From Bacteroidota bacterium (GTDB taxonomy: Bacteria > Bacteroidota > Bacteroidia > Bacteroidales > UBA1556), in assembly GCA_003648395.1 (NCBI GenBank), contig QMPB01000103.1, forward strand, positions 1 to 10,336: a DNA stretch of 10,336 nt, given 5' to 3'. This document shows positions 1 through 7,923 of the stretch, piece by piece (position 1 is the stretch's first letter; the number at the start of each line of letters is the position of its first letter). A program made the position numbers and the translations under genes. The notes beneath the pieces are model-generated. The model was not told where the DNA came from. It worked only from the letters and a program-made list of their open reading frames with translations, and made no database searches.

Positions 1-639
1 CAAAATTCGCAAATGTTTCTTGATTTTAGTGTTAGAAAGATAAAACACTTACATCTTTATGGAACTATTTATGCCGATGAGTTTAAAAAAGATAGGGTAG
101 GCAACGATACTCTTCATAATTTCTTTAGCTTTAAGGCGGGTTTTAAACTTAGTAATTGGCCACTAAAGGATGTATCTATAACAACGGAGTATACTCGTAC
201 AAACCCAATGACCTATAAGCATACAGTAGCAGGATTAACTTATGCTTCAAATAAATTTAATTTAGGGCATTATTTAATCGATAATTCTCAAGAAATATAC
301 CTTGCTCTACAATACAAGCCTATACCAAGGCTATATATTAAAGCTGAATATTTTTATGCTATGCATGGCGATGAGTATAATTATAATTTTGATTCGGGAT
401 ATGACCCAACTGCAATACCTCTATTAAAGAATAAAACATGGGATAATAAAACTATAGGATTATATATTACCTATGAGATATTAAATGATGTATATATAAA
501 AACATATTTTACTCATACCGAAACATATGGTTATGATTTAAATGGGCATACTGCTGAGGAATATCTTAATACATTTACTGCTCCTTTTTATCATGGAAAC
601 TTGAATACTTTTGGTGTTAGTTTTAATATGGGATTTTAG
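1..639 (+). CDS. Wzi-like capsule-assembly outer-membrane beta-barrel, C-terminal part (partial)
   Basis: The reading frame is open from the first base, so the gene starts upstream of the window; the first ATG at 13 is internal. About 212 residues are visible. They alternate short polar turns with amphipathic, aromatic-rich strands, and the chain ends in Met-Gly-Phe; a terminal Phe is typical of outer-membrane barrels recognised by the BAM machinery. Segments such as YADEFKKDR, EYTRTNPMTYKH and NLGHYLIDNSQEIYLAL resemble what I recall of Bacteroidota proteins annotated as capsule assembly Wzi family. In enterobacteria Wzi is an outer-membrane lectin that anchors exported capsule. The position just upstream of wza- and wzc-like genes supports a role in surface attachment or assembly of the polymer. 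The stop TAG lies 79 bases before the next gene. The family call rests on remembered similarity and context; another surface barrel is possible. Confidence 0.75.
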   Translation, partial: QNSQMFLDFSVRKIKHLHLYGTIYADEFKKDRVGNDTLHNFFSFKAGFKLSNWPLKDVSITTEYTRTNPMTYKHTVAGLTYASNKFNLGHYLIDNSQEIYLALQYKPIPRLYIKAEYFYAMHGDEYNYNFDSGYDPTAIPLLKNKTWDNKTIGLYITYEILNDVYIKTYFTHTETYGYDLNGHTAEEYLNTFTAPFYHGNLNTFGVSFNMGF

Positions 640-685
640 AATACAAGATTAAACAAAAAAAATACTATCAAAGCTATAAATACAT

Positions 686-693
686 TACATTTG
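686..693 (+). promoter_or_regulatory. Candidate Bacteroidota -7 box (TACATTTG) upstream of the wza-like gene
   Basis: TACATTTG matches the TAnnTTTG -7 consensus of the Bacteroidota primary sigma factor and lies about 25 bases before the wza-like ATG. I see no TTTG-like -33 element at the expected distance (about 17-23 bases upstream), so this may be a weak or internal promoter for the export genes. Confidence 0.35.
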
Positions 694-718
694 TTGCTTA
701 TATTTTTAACACTAAATT

Positions 719-1519
719 ATGGATAAAAACATATACTTACGTAATATTTTAAAGATTAGCCTATTATTATTGATTATCTCAATGGTATCATGCATTCCGC
801 AGAAAAAATTACGTTATTTGCAGGAATTAGAGGAATCACAGATTGATACTACTCAAACTGAACAAATTAATAGTACATATATTATAAAAGCTAAGGACGA
901 AATTTACGTAAAGGTTAATAGTGTTGACCCTAATACATCTAGTTTTTTTAATGGAGGAGATTCTAGATATGCATCAAATATGTATAATAGTGAATTAGGT
1001 TTATACTTAAACTCATATACAGTATCAGATTCGGGTTATATTCAATTGCCTGTAGCAGGTAAGATAAATATTGTAGGTCTAGATCTTGAAGATGCGCGAC
1101 TTAAAATTGAATCTGTTTTGCAATTATATCTTAATGATGTTTCTGTTACATTAAAGCTTTCAGGATTTAGAATTACAATGCTAGGTGAGGTAAAGCGTCC
1201 TGGCAGATATGCCCCTTATGTATCGCAACTAAATATTCTTGAGGCTCTAGCTGTGGCTGGTGATATGACTAGCTATGGAAATAGACAAAGAGTTATGATA
1301 ATTAGAGAAATAGATGGTAAAGAGCATGTTCACTTTATTGATTTATTAGACCAAAATTTAATACAAACAGCTAATTTTAATTTGCTGCCAAACGATATAG
1401 TATACGTTGAATCATTAAATGCCAAAACATGGGGTTTTGAGCAATTTCCATATGCACTGATACTGAGCTCTATAACTACCTTTATAGTGCTAATGACATT
1501 TATTAATGCAATGAAATAA
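719..1519 (+). CDS. Wza-type polysaccharide export lipoprotein (outer-membrane export channel)
   Basis: This is a 266-residue protein with a charged N-terminus, a hydrophobic stretch (about 10-22) and a lipobox-like MVSC with the lipidated Cys at 25, so it should be exported and lipid-anchored. A polysaccharide export domain (Poly_export) spans roughly residues 53-148 (YIIKAKDEIYVKV, then DSGYIQLPVAGKI and a helix ending YLNDVSVTL). It is followed by an SLBB beta-grasp domain at about 150-230 beginning RITMLGEVKRPGRYAP. The protein ends in a hydrophobic segment (about 244-262), comparable in place to the C-terminal helix with which E. coli Wza crosses the outer membrane, but shorter and more uniformly hydrophobic. 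At 266 residues it is shorter than E. coli Wza (379), as is common in Bacteroidota. It lies 31 bases ahead of the Wzc-like gene, its expected periplasmic partner. ATG at 719 is chosen because it directly precedes the signal sequence. Confidence 0.92.
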   Translation: MDKNIYLRNILKISLLLLIISMVSCIPQKKLRYLQELEESQIDTTQTEQINSTYIIKAKDEIYVKVNSVDPNTSSFFNGGDSRYASNMYNSELGLYLNSYTVSDSGYIQLPVAGKINIVGLDLEDARLKIESVLQLYLNDVSVTLKLSGFRITMLGEVKRPGRYAPYVSQLNILEALAVAGDMTSYGNRQRVMIIREIDGKEHVHFIDLLDQNLIQTANFNLLPNDIVYVESLNAKTWGFEQFPYALILSSITTFIVLMTFINAMK

Positions 1520-1550
1520 GTATTTGAACCCACAATAAGAAAAATAATTG

Positions 1551-3995
1551 ATGGAAGATAATTTTAATAATTTCGATAGCTATCAGGAAGATAGTATTGA
1601 CATAAAGGCTCTAATATTTCAAGCTTTAGTACATTGGAAACTATTTGTATTAGCTTTAATAATTAGTCTGACAGGAGCATATTTATTCAACAAATATGCA
1701 GATCCTGTATATGAGGCCAACTCTAAAGTCTTGGTGATGGTTGATAATCAAGATATCAACCCGTTTTCTTCTGGTTCTTTTTGGAAACAACCAGTAAACA
1801 TTGAAAACGAAATGGCGATCCTTAAATCATTTGATCTCACAAGAAATGCTATATTAAGTACCGATTGGCAAGTTTCATATTATAGATATGGGCAAATTAG
1901 AGAGAACCAAATGTTTGGCAATACTCCATTTGAAATTATTTTAGACAGTAATCATTTACAAGCAACATCAATAAAATTTGATATTGAGATGATTAGTAGT
2001 ACAGAGTTTAGATTAATGATAGAGCCAATTGCTGAGCCAATAAAACTATATAGCTATATAACAAACCAGTATTATGAAAATGAAACCATAGCCTTGCCTC
2101 AAGGATTAAATAAGGTATTTTACTATGGAGAACAAATTAAATATGGCCTTTTCAGCTTTACAATAGAATATAATTATGACTATAATGATGACAAAGAGTT
2201 TTATTTTTATCTAAATTCTGTTGATGCATTAGCTACTATGTATAATGGTAAGTATAGTGTAAAACCTCTTCATAATGATGCTACAATAATTTTAATAACA
2301 ATGAAGCATTCTAGTCAAAGTCATGCTGTGGAAATGGTAAATGCCTTAACTAATTCATATGTTAATTATAATCTTAATTTTAAAAATAAGCAATCATCTA
2401 ATGCTATTACGTTTATTGATAATCAACTAAAAGAAATAAATACAGCTTTAACTACTTCAGAAGAAAACCTAGAAAATTATCGCAGAGATAATAAAATACT
2501 TAATATTGAAGATGTAAGTGGGCGAACTTTTGATAAGCTAACAGCTCTTGACAACGAACGGGCACATGTTGAATTACAAAGCAAATACTTCGAATATCTT
2601 GAGGACTACCTTAGGAAAGGCCTAGCGGATAAAGAGAGCATGGTAGCGCCTTCTGTTATTGGAATTGAAGAGCCAATGCTGTTGCAATTAGTTAGCCAGC
2701 TTAATGAATTGTATATTAAGCGAAATGAGATAATGGCTACTAGTACAAAGCTTAACCCAGTATCAAAACAAATAGATCTTAAAATTAAAAATACAGAGCA
2801 AGCTTTATTAGAAAACATTAGCAATATTGGTAAGACTACTAATATAAAAATTAATAGTATTGATAAGCAATTAGCTGATGTTCAGAAAAAAATAAAGACA
2901 TTGCCTTCGAAGCAACGAGAATTAATTGATATTAATCGCAAATATAATGTTAATGAAGAGATATATTCATTTCTACTTGAAAAGCGTGTAGAATCAGGAA
3001 TTACATTGGCAGGAAATGTATCTGATTATACTGTAATTGATAAATCACGACAAGCAAAACCTGTATTTCCAAAAAAGGCACTTAACCTTGTAATTGCTCT
3101 TCTATTGGGATTGATTGTTCCTACAGCTTATATTTTTGTTCTAGATTTTTTTAATGATAAAATACAAAGTAAGAAAGATATAGAGAGTGTTGTGAGTCTT
3201 CCAATAATTGGTGTTGTAGGGCATTATAAAGAAGCAGATAATATTGTTGTTCTGAATAAGCCAAAATCTGTAATTTCAGAAACATATCGATCAATTAGAA
3301 CAAACCTTCAGTTTCTTGCTCATCAAGAAGAACATAAAGTAATATCTATAACATCAACATATAGTGGCGAAGGAAAAACTTTTAATTCAATTAATATAGC
3401 TTCAATATTCTCAATTGCAGATAAGAAGACTATTCTCCTAGGTTGTGACCTTCGCAAGCCAAAAATATTTGATGACTTTAATATTACCAACGATAAAGGT
3501 CTTACTAATTACCTGATTGGGCGTTCTAATATTGATGAAATAATACAACAAACTAGCTATTCAAATATTGATATTATTACAGCAGGCCCTGTTCCTCCCA
3601 ATCCATCCGAATTATTAGAAAGTTATAAGATGAGTGAATTATTGGCAGAACTTAAAAAGATCTATGATATTGTAATAATAGATACTCCGCCTATTGGTTT
3701 AGTAACTGATGCTATTTTTATGATGAAAAGATCCGATGTTTCCTTATACATTGTTCGTCAGAATTATACAACAAAAGCAGCATTAAATACAGTTAAAGAG
3801 ATATCTGATATTACGGAAATTAAGAATTTATCTATCATCATTAATGATGTAGATATGGATAAGAATGTGAAGTATAGTAATTATGGTGGTTATGGTTATG
3901 GCTATGGTTATGGCTATGGCTATGGTTACGGTAACTATTATGAGGAGAAAGAAGAAGTAAAGAAAACGTGGAAAGAACGAATCTTTAAAATTTAA
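1551..3995 (+). CDS. Wzc-type polysaccharide co-polymerase with tyrosine autokinase domain (BY-kinase)
   Basis: This 814-residue inner-membrane protein should control polymer length and export together with the Wza-like channel. The first transmembrane helix is at about 30-46, followed by a large periplasmic Wzz-type region. It contains a helical, coiled-coil-prone part (about 285-480), and the second helix is at about 509-531. The cytoplasmic kinase has an EX2RX2R oligomerisation motif (E577, R580, R583), Walker A STYSGEGKT (602-610, K609), Walker A' ILLGCDLRKP (628-637, D633) and Walker B IVIIDTPP (707-714, D711). The tail at 775-797 holds eleven tyrosines, the expected autophosphorylation cluster. 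In E. coli Wzc, cycles of tail phosphorylation and dephosphorylation are required for capsule assembly; no cognate Wzb-like phosphatase lies in this window. I start at ATG 1551; an in-frame TTG three bases earlier would only add one residue. The gene lies 31 bases from each neighbour. Confidence 0.95.
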   Translation: MEDNFNNFDSYQEDSIDIKALIFQALVHWKLFVLALIISLTGAYLFNKYADPVYEANSKVLVMVDNQDINPFSSGSFWKQPVNIENEMAILKSFDLTRNAILSTDWQVSYYRYGQIRENQMFGNTPFEIILDSNHLQATSIKFDIEMISSTEFRLMIEPIAEPIKLYSYITNQYYENETIALPQGLNKVFYYGEQIKYGLFSFTIEYNYDYNDDKEFYFYLNSVDALATMYNGKYSVKPLHNDATIILITMKHSSQSHAVEMVNALTNSYVNYNLNFKNKQSSNAITFIDNQLKEINTALTTSEENLENYRRDNKILNIEDVSGRTFDKLTALDNERAHVELQSKYFEYLEDYLRKGLADKESMVAPSVIGIEEPMLLQLVSQLNELYIKRNEIMATSTKLNPVSKQIDLKIKNTEQALLENISNIGKTTNIKINSIDKQLADVQKKIKTLPSKQRELIDINRKYNVNEEIYSFLLEKRVESGITLAGNVSDYTVIDKSRQAKPVFPKKALNLVIALLLGLIVPTAYIFVLDFFNDKIQSKKDIESVVSLPIIGVVGHYKEADNIVVLNKPKSVISETYRSIRTNLQFLAHQEEHKVISITSTYSGEGKTFNSINIASIFSIADKKTILLGCDLRKPKIFDDFNITNDKGLTNYLIGRSNIDEIIQQTSYSNIDIITAGPVPPNPSELLESYKMSELLAELKKIYDIVIIDTPPIGLVTDAIFMMKRSDVSLYIVRQNYTTKAALNTVKEISDITEIKNLSIIINDVDMDKNVKYSNYGGYGYGYGYGYGYGYGNYYEEKEEVKKTWKERIFKI
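3888..3932 (+). repeat. In-frame hexanucleotide repeat (GGYTAY), about 7.5 units, encoding Gly-Tyr
   Basis: GGT/GGC and TAT/TAC codons alternate without interruption for 45 bases inside the kinase gene, giving seven Gly-Tyr pairs plus a Gly. Third-base differences make the DNA repeat imperfect. Units are six bases long, so gain or loss of units would change the tyrosine number without a frameshift. Confidence 0.9.
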
Positions 3996-4026
3996 TAAAC
4001 AAACGATTAGAAAGTATTTTTAGCTT

Positions 4027-5157
4027 ATGGATAATATTCAAATGGTGGATTTAAAATCCCAATATAATAATATTAAAGAGGAAGTTGATAAGGGTATACA
4101 AGCAGTTATAGATTCTACAGCATTTGTTAAAGGCAAAGTAGTAAAAGATTTTGAAGATAATTTAGCAAAGTATTTGCAAGTAAAGCATGTAATAAGTTGT
4201 GGAAATGGAACTGACGCTCTTCAAGTAGCAATGATGGCACTTGGTCTAAAGCCAGGAGATGAGGTTATTACTACCTCTTTTACTTTTATTGCAACTGCCG
4301 AAGTTATAGCATTACTTGGCTTAACCCCTGTACTAGTAGATTGCGATCCTAATACGTATAATATAACCCCAGAAGCTATTCGTAAAGCAATTACTCCTAA
4401 AACTAAAGCTATAGTTCCTGTTCATATTTTTGGACAGAGTGTTCCCATGGAAGAGATTATGGAGATTGCTAAAGAGAACAATCTAGCACTTATAGAAGAT
4501 AATGCTCAAGCAATAGGTGCAGACTATATAATGAATGATGGCAGTAAGTGTAAAACTGGAACAATGGGAGATATAGGATGTACATCTTTCTTTCCTTCAA
4601 AAAATCTCGGTGCTTTTGGCGATGGTGGAGCTATTTTTACTAATAATGATAAGCTAGCAGACAAGTTAAGAGCTATTGTTAATCATGGCATGAAAGTTCG
4701 TTATTATCATGATTATGTAGGTGTGAATTCGCGCTTAGATGGAATACAGGCAGCTATTCTTGATGTTAAACTTCGTCATTTGGATGAATATGCTGCAGCA
4801 AGAAATTATGCCGCTAATTATTATGATAAAGCATTTGCAAATCATAAACATATTATAACTCCAGCACGATATGATAAATCAAGTCATGTTTTTCATCAAT
4901 ATACTATGAAATTGAAAGATGCTGATAGAGATGAACTAAAAAACTTTCTGAACTCAAAAGGTGTTCCGATGATGGTTTATTATCCAGTGCCTTTGCATCT
5001 CCAGAAAGCTTATAAAGATGATAGATATTCAGAGGGAGATTTCCCTATAACCGAATGTTTGAGTAAGTCTGTATTCTCATTGCCAATGCATACTGAGATG
5101 AATGACGAACAATTGAAATATATTACAGACTCTGTTTTAGAGTTTTTCAAAAAATAA
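4027..5157 (+). CDS. wbpE: DegT/DnrJ/EryC1 sugar aminotransferase, WbpE-like (UDP-3-keto-GlcNAcA C3 aminotransferase)
   Basis: This 376-residue PLP-dependent aminotransferase has the full architecture of the sugar aminotransferase family. CGNGTDAL (58-65) binds cofactor phosphate, EDNAQAIGA (157-165, with D158 and Q161) contacts the pyridine ring, and [15 protein letters not shown] (187-201) carries the Schiff-base lysine K192. [12 protein letters not shown] (234-245) is also typical. Similarity to P. aeruginosa WbpE, as I remember it, runs end to end ([44 protein letters not shown]). WbpE moves an amino group from L-glutamate to C3 of UDP-2-acetamido-2-deoxy-3-keto-glucuronate. The next two genes encode the matching acetyltransferase and dehydrogenase, which supports this substrate over the many others used in this family. 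It lies 31 bases after the kinase gene and 10 before the acetyltransferase gene. Substrate identity is inferred from context. Confidence 0.88.
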   Translation: MDNIQMVDLKSQYNNIKEEVDKGIQAVIDSTAFVKGKVVKDFEDNLAKYLQVKHVISCGNGTDALQVAMMALGLKPGDEVITTSFTFIATAEVIALLGLTPVLVDCDPNTYNITPEAIRKAITPKTKAIVPVHIFGQSVPMEEIMEIAKENNLALIEDNAQAIGADYIMNDGSKCKTGTMGDIGCTSFFPSKNLGAFGDGGAIFTNNDKLADKLRAIVNHGMKVRYYHDYVGVNSRLDGIQAAILDVKLRHLDEYAAARNYAANYYDKAFANHKHIITPARYDKSSHVFHQYTMKLKDADRDELKNFLNSKGVPMMVYYPVPLHLQKAYKDDRYSEGDFPITECLSKSVFSLPMHTEMNDEQLKYITDSVLEFFKK

Positions 5158-5167
5158 CAAATTTATT

Positions 5168-5746
5168 ATGGAAAAGCAATATTTCTCGCACGAAACAGCA
5201 ATTGTAGATGCGGGCTGTAAAATAGAAGAAGGTGTTAAGATATGGCATTTCTCACATATTATGTCGGATTGTATAATTGGTAAAAACTGTAATATTGGGC
5301 AGAATGTGGTAGTGTCTCCTGGAGTAATTCTTGGTAATAATGTAAAAATTCAGAATAATGTTTCTATCTATACTGGAGTGGAATGTGAAGATGATGTTTT
5401 CCTTGGCCCGAGTATGGTTTTCACGAATGTTACTAACCCTAGATCTGGAGTTAATAGAAGAGGACAATATGAGAAAACGGTGGTTAAAAAAGGCGCGTCA
5501 ATTGGTGCTAATGCAACAATAGTTTGTGGTCATGATATTGGTGAATATGCATTTATCGGAGCAGGCTCTGTGGTAACGAAAACTGTTCCTGCTTATGCTT
5601 TAGTAGTTGGTAATCCTGCCCGACAAATAGGATGGATGAGCGAATTTGGGCATAGATTAAAATTTGATGATAATGGTATTGCTATTTGCCCTGAGAGTAA
5701 CGAAAAATATGAATTGAAAGATTATAAAGTACAAAAGACATTATGA
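5168..5746 (+). CDS. wbpD: Left-handed beta-helix N-acetyltransferase, WbpD-like (acts on the C3 amino group)
   Basis: This 192-residue protein consists mostly of hexapeptide repeats ([IV]Gxxxx type, about residues 12-150) that fold into a left-handed beta-helix trimer. Examples are [20 protein letters not shown] and [20 protein letters not shown]. The interrupting loop [19 protein letters not shown] (80-98) and the end [13 protein letters not shown] (149-161) match P. aeruginosa WbpD as I remember it. WbpD transfers acetyl from acetyl-CoA to the 3-amino group of UDP-GlcNAc(3N)A, giving the 2,3-diacetamido uronic acid. The gene starts 10 bases after the aminotransferase gene and its stop TGA overlaps the next ATG (ATGA), which implies translational coupling. 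The tail beyond 161, containing a CPESNEKY segment, is polar and its role is unclear. Confidence 0.9.
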   Translation: MEKQYFSHETAIVDAGCKIEEGVKIWHFSHIMSDCIIGKNCNIGQNVVVSPGVILGNNVKIQNNVSIYTGVECEDDVFLGPSMVFTNVTNPRSGVNRRGQYEKTVVKKGASIGANATIVCGHDIGEYAFIGAGSVVTKTVPAYALVVGNPARQIGWMSEFGHRLKFDDNGIAICPESNEKYELKDYKVQKTL

Positions 5747-6699
5747 GCAAAAAACTAAACTTTGGGCTTATTGGTGCAGCAGGATATATTGCCCCTCGCC
5801 ATATGAAAGCTATAAAAGATACAAATAATGAGTTGGTAGCAGCTCTTGATAAGTTTGATAGCGTTGGTATAATTGATAGTTTTTATCCTAATGCATCTTT
5901 TTTTACAGAGCCTGAGAGATTTGATCGTCATTTAGATAAACTACGTCGTCACGGTGATAAAAAGATTGATTACGTATCTATTTGTACGCCAAATTATTTA
6001 CACGATTCTCATATTAGATTAGCTCTTCGTAATGATGCTCATGCAATTTGCGAAAAACCATTAGTATTAAATCCGTGGAATATTGATGCTCTTCAAGAAA
6101 TAGAAAAAGAAAGTGGTAAAAATATTTATAATATCTTACAACTTAGGCATCATCAGGCAATTATTGATTTAAAAGAAAAAATTGATAATGGGCCAAAAGA
6201 TAAAGTTTATGATGTGGATCTTAGCTATATTACTAGCCGTGGAAGATGGTATTTTGTAAGTTGGAAGGGAGATAGCTCTAAAAGTGGTGGTGTTGCAACT
6301 AATATTGGAGTTCATTTTTACGATATGCTAACATACATTTTTGGGGATGTTCATACAAATATTGTTCATTATTCGGATGCTGAATCAGCCTCTGGTTTTT
6401 TACAGCTTGATCGTGCTCGTGTTAGATGGTTTCTTAGTGTAGATGACAGTAACTTGCCTGCTGATATTGTGGCTAAAGGGCAAAGAACCTATAGGTCTAT
6501 AACTGTTGACGGTGATGAAATTGAATTTAGCGGTGGTTTTACGGAACTTCACACTGATAGCTATAAGCATATATTAAGTGGTAAGGGTTTTGGGCTAGAG
6601 CATGCTAGAAAGAGTATAGAGATTGTACATAAAATAAGGAATTCAAAACCGATAGGAATTAAAGGTGATTATCACCCATTCTTAAACAGATTTAAATAA
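5743..6699 (+). CDS. wbpB: Gfo/Idh/MocA oxidoreductase, WbpB/WlbA-like (UDP-GlcNAcA 3-dehydrogenase)
   Basis: This 318-residue protein has an N-terminal Rossmann fold with [18 protein letters not shown] (8-24, the GxxGxxA/G-type dinucleotide loop). The family motifs CTPNYLH (81-87) and CEKPLVLN (103-110, catalytic-site K105) follow. A substrate-domain motif [13 protein letters not shown] (182-194) has H191 at the position expected for the catalytic histidine of WlbA. Length and sequence agree with P. aeruginosa WbpB and Bordetella WlbA. These oxidise C3 of UDP-N-acetylglucosaminuronate using NAD(H), which in several members is regenerated by 2-oxoglutarate, the by-product of the WbpE step. 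The start overlaps the WbpD-like stop by four bases. It is the last gene before the terminator at 6702. The gene order here (E, D, B) differs from the B, D, E order in Pseudomonas. Confidence 0.92.
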   Translation: MSKKLNFGLIGAAGYIAPRHMKAIKDTNNELVAALDKFDSVGIIDSFYPNASFFTEPERFDRHLDKLRRHGDKKIDYVSICTPNYLHDSHIRLALRNDAHAICEKPLVLNPWNIDALQEIEKESGKNIYNILQLRHHQAIIDLKEKIDNGPKDKVYDVDLSYITSRGRWYFVSWKGDSSKSGGVATNIGVHFYDMLTYIFGDVHTNIVHYSDAESASGFLQLDRARVRWFLSVDDSNLPADIVAKGQRTYRSITVDGDEIEFSGGFTELHTDSYKHILSGKGFGLEHARKSIEIVHKIRNSKPIGIKGDYHPFLNRFK

Positions 6700-6701
6700 A
6701 C

Positions 6702-6742
6702 AAAAAAGGTTTGCAATTTATTATTTTGCAAACCTTTTTTTT
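6702..6742. terminator. Bidirectional intrinsic terminator between convergent genes
   Basis: AAAAAAGGTTTGCAA (6702-6716) pairs perfectly over 15 bp with TTGCAAACCTTTTTT (6726-6740) around a 9-base loop. On the plus strand the stem is followed by a T-run (6735-6742) and ends the polysaccharide operon 2 bases after its stop codon. Read on the minus strand, the A-run at 6702-6707 becomes a T-run, so the same hairpin can end the convergent T9SS-cargo gene. Confidence 0.9.
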
Positions 6743-6756
6743 GTGCCAACTATTTA

Positions 6757-7791
6757 TTATAAGACAATAAATTTCTTTCTTATTATAATATTATCGGGGG
6801 TATTTATTTCTATAAAATAAATACCACTAGCCCAGGCTCTAACGTCAATTATTTTAGAGTTTTTCATAGTATTATTATACTTTATTTTTCCTGTATAGTC
6901 GTATATTCTTATGTCGCATAACTTATTCTCTTTGCTAATATTTATAAGCAGATTATTAGTACATGGGTTTGGCGAAACAGTAACTTTTAAAGACTCTTGT
7001 TGAGCGTTTTCTACACTAGTAAAATCTATGTAATTATCAATATATTTAAAATTTATTCCTGTTAATCCGACCGTAACTTTTACAATAGGAAAGTCCATCC
7101 CTTTAGCTAACCAAATGTATTCAATTGATGGATTTGGAATTCTAGCACCAAAATTTAATGAATCAATGTAAACGGAATCACTTTTATTAATAGTTGATTT
7201 TAATCTCAAACATTGATATGTTCCATATGGAGTAATTACCGTTCCCCATCCATCAACTTCATTTATTCTATGTAGGTCTTCCTCTAAATATCCCATATTT
7301 GGAAATCCAATACTAAAATGCGAATCACTAGAGTCTAAGTTTCCATAATTCATAGGGAATTTATAAACTATATCAGAACTTGTATAAACTATAGGAACAT
7401 TAATTCCACTGACTTCTCCTCCCATTCCAACAACCTTTAATTGGTTATTATCCTTTTTATAAAATGTATAAGGATTTGCAATGCTTAATCCTAATAAGTT
7501 TATATCTTCTCCAAGTTTTGCTAAATTAGATTTGCCAAAAAAAGCAACTTTATATATCATATTTACACTAGCCATTCCCACATATCCCTCAATAGTTTGG
7601 GATTTTGCTTGCAACAAACTAAAATCCCAAGTGTGATTTGTACCTGTTGAAATAAAATCAAGAGTATTTACTTTGGCAGAACTATATATCACGGTATCAT
7701 CAGCACTACCTATATCAATACTGGTAATAGTAATTTGGCTGTAACTGATAAATGAATTAATCAATAATAAAAATAATAGGAGATTCCTCAT
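6757..7791 (-). CDS. Secreted protein of unknown function with C-terminal T9SS type A sorting domain
   Basis: This is a 344-residue protein. The N-terminus MRNLLLFLLLINSFISYSQ is a Sec signal peptide with cleavage expected near residues 18-19, before Gln, a common pattern in Bacteroidota. The middle (about 20-255) is rich in beta-strand-like segments and has no catalytic motif I recognise. GWGTVITPYGTYQCLRLKST (181-200) resembles a segment seen in other uncharacterised T9SS cargo. From about residue 268 a Por secretion-tail domain follows: VTVSPNPCTNNLLINIS, then IRIYDYTGKI, then VRAWASGIYFIEI and a basic end IIIRKKFIVL. This domain directs export across the outer membrane by T9SS and usually surface attachment. 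The gene stands alone, is convergent with the polysaccharide operon and divergent from the MTH1187-type gene. A structural or adhesive surface role is only a guess. Confidence 0.88.
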   Translation of the reverse strand: MRNLLLFLLLINSFISYSQITITSIDIGSADDTVIYSSAKVNTLDFISTGTNHTWDFSLLQAKSQTIEGYVGMASVNMIYKVAFFGKSNLAKLGEDINLLGLSIANPYTFYKKDNNQLKVVGMGGEVSGINVPIVYTSSDIVYKFPMNYGNLDSSDSHFSIGFPNMGYLEEDLHRINEVDGWGTVITPYGTYQCLRLKSTINKSDSVYIDSLNFGARIPNPSIEYIWLAKGMDFPIVKVTVGLTGINFKYIDNYIDFTSVENAQQESLKVTVSPNPCTNNLLINISKENKLCDIRIYDYTGKIKYNNTMKNSKIIDVRAWASGIYFIEINTPDNIIIRKKFIVL

Positions 7792-7813
7792 AGCTTTATG
7801 TTTTGTGATAATG

Positions 7814-7821
7814 CAAATATA
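7814..7821 (-). promoter_or_regulatory. Candidate -7 box (TATATTTG) for the T9SS-cargo gene
   Basis: On the minus strand this reads TATATTTG, a full match to TAnnTTTG, 22 bases before the ATG (7791). I see no clear TTTG at -33. The flanking DNA is almost pure A+T, so chance matches are likelier here. Confidence 0.4.
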
Positions 7822-7840
7822 ATATATATAAATGAATATG

Positions 7841-7860
7841 TAATTCTGAATTAAGAATTA
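7841..7860. repeat. 7-bp inverted repeat in the divergent promoter spacer
   Basis: TAATTCT (7841-7847) and AGAATTA (7854-7860) form a perfect inverted repeat with a 6-base spacer. It lies between the two oppositely oriented -7 boxes, where an operator for a dimeric regulator could act on both genes. The A+T-rich sequence makes a chance origin quite possible. Confidence 0.3.
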
Positions 7861-7885
7861 TTTAATTTTTCTGGAATAAAAAATG

Positions 7886-7893
7886 TAAATTTG
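7886..7893 (+). promoter_or_regulatory. Candidate -7 box (TAAATTTG) for the MTH1187-type/Nramp-like operon
   Basis: TAAATTTG fits TAnnTTTG and lies 30 bases before the ATG at 7924. Only a poor -33 (TTTA at 7861-7864, spacing 21) is present. The implied leader is short, about 20-25 bases, which leaves no room for a riboswitch. Confidence 0.42.
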
Positions 7894-7923
7894 TTTTTTT
7901 ATGATTAATAAGAATAGTAAATT

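Noticed and set aside
13..15. ATG at 13 as the true start of the first gene
   Set aside because: The frame is open to base 1, no signal peptide follows this ATG, and an outer-membrane barrel needs one, so the start lies upstream.
1330..1533. 67-residue minus-strand reading frame opposite the end of the wza-like gene
   Set aside because: Antisense shadow of a well-supported coding region with no recognisable product.
1548..1550. TTG as start of the Wzc-like gene
   Set aside because: It only adds one residue directly before an ATG at 1551; ATG is the simpler start.
2606..2824. 72-residue minus-strand reading frame inside the Wzc-like gene
   Set aside because: Antisense shadow; the product is hydrophobic because it reads across the helical region in the opposite direction.
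5252..5467. 71-residue minus-strand reading frame inside the WbpD-like gene
   Set aside because: Antisense to hexapeptide repeats, with no family resemblance.
7792..7923. TPP riboswitch before the MTH1187-type gene
   Set aside because: The leader after the likely promoter is only 20-25 bases and I see none of the conserved thi-box segments such as CUGAGA.
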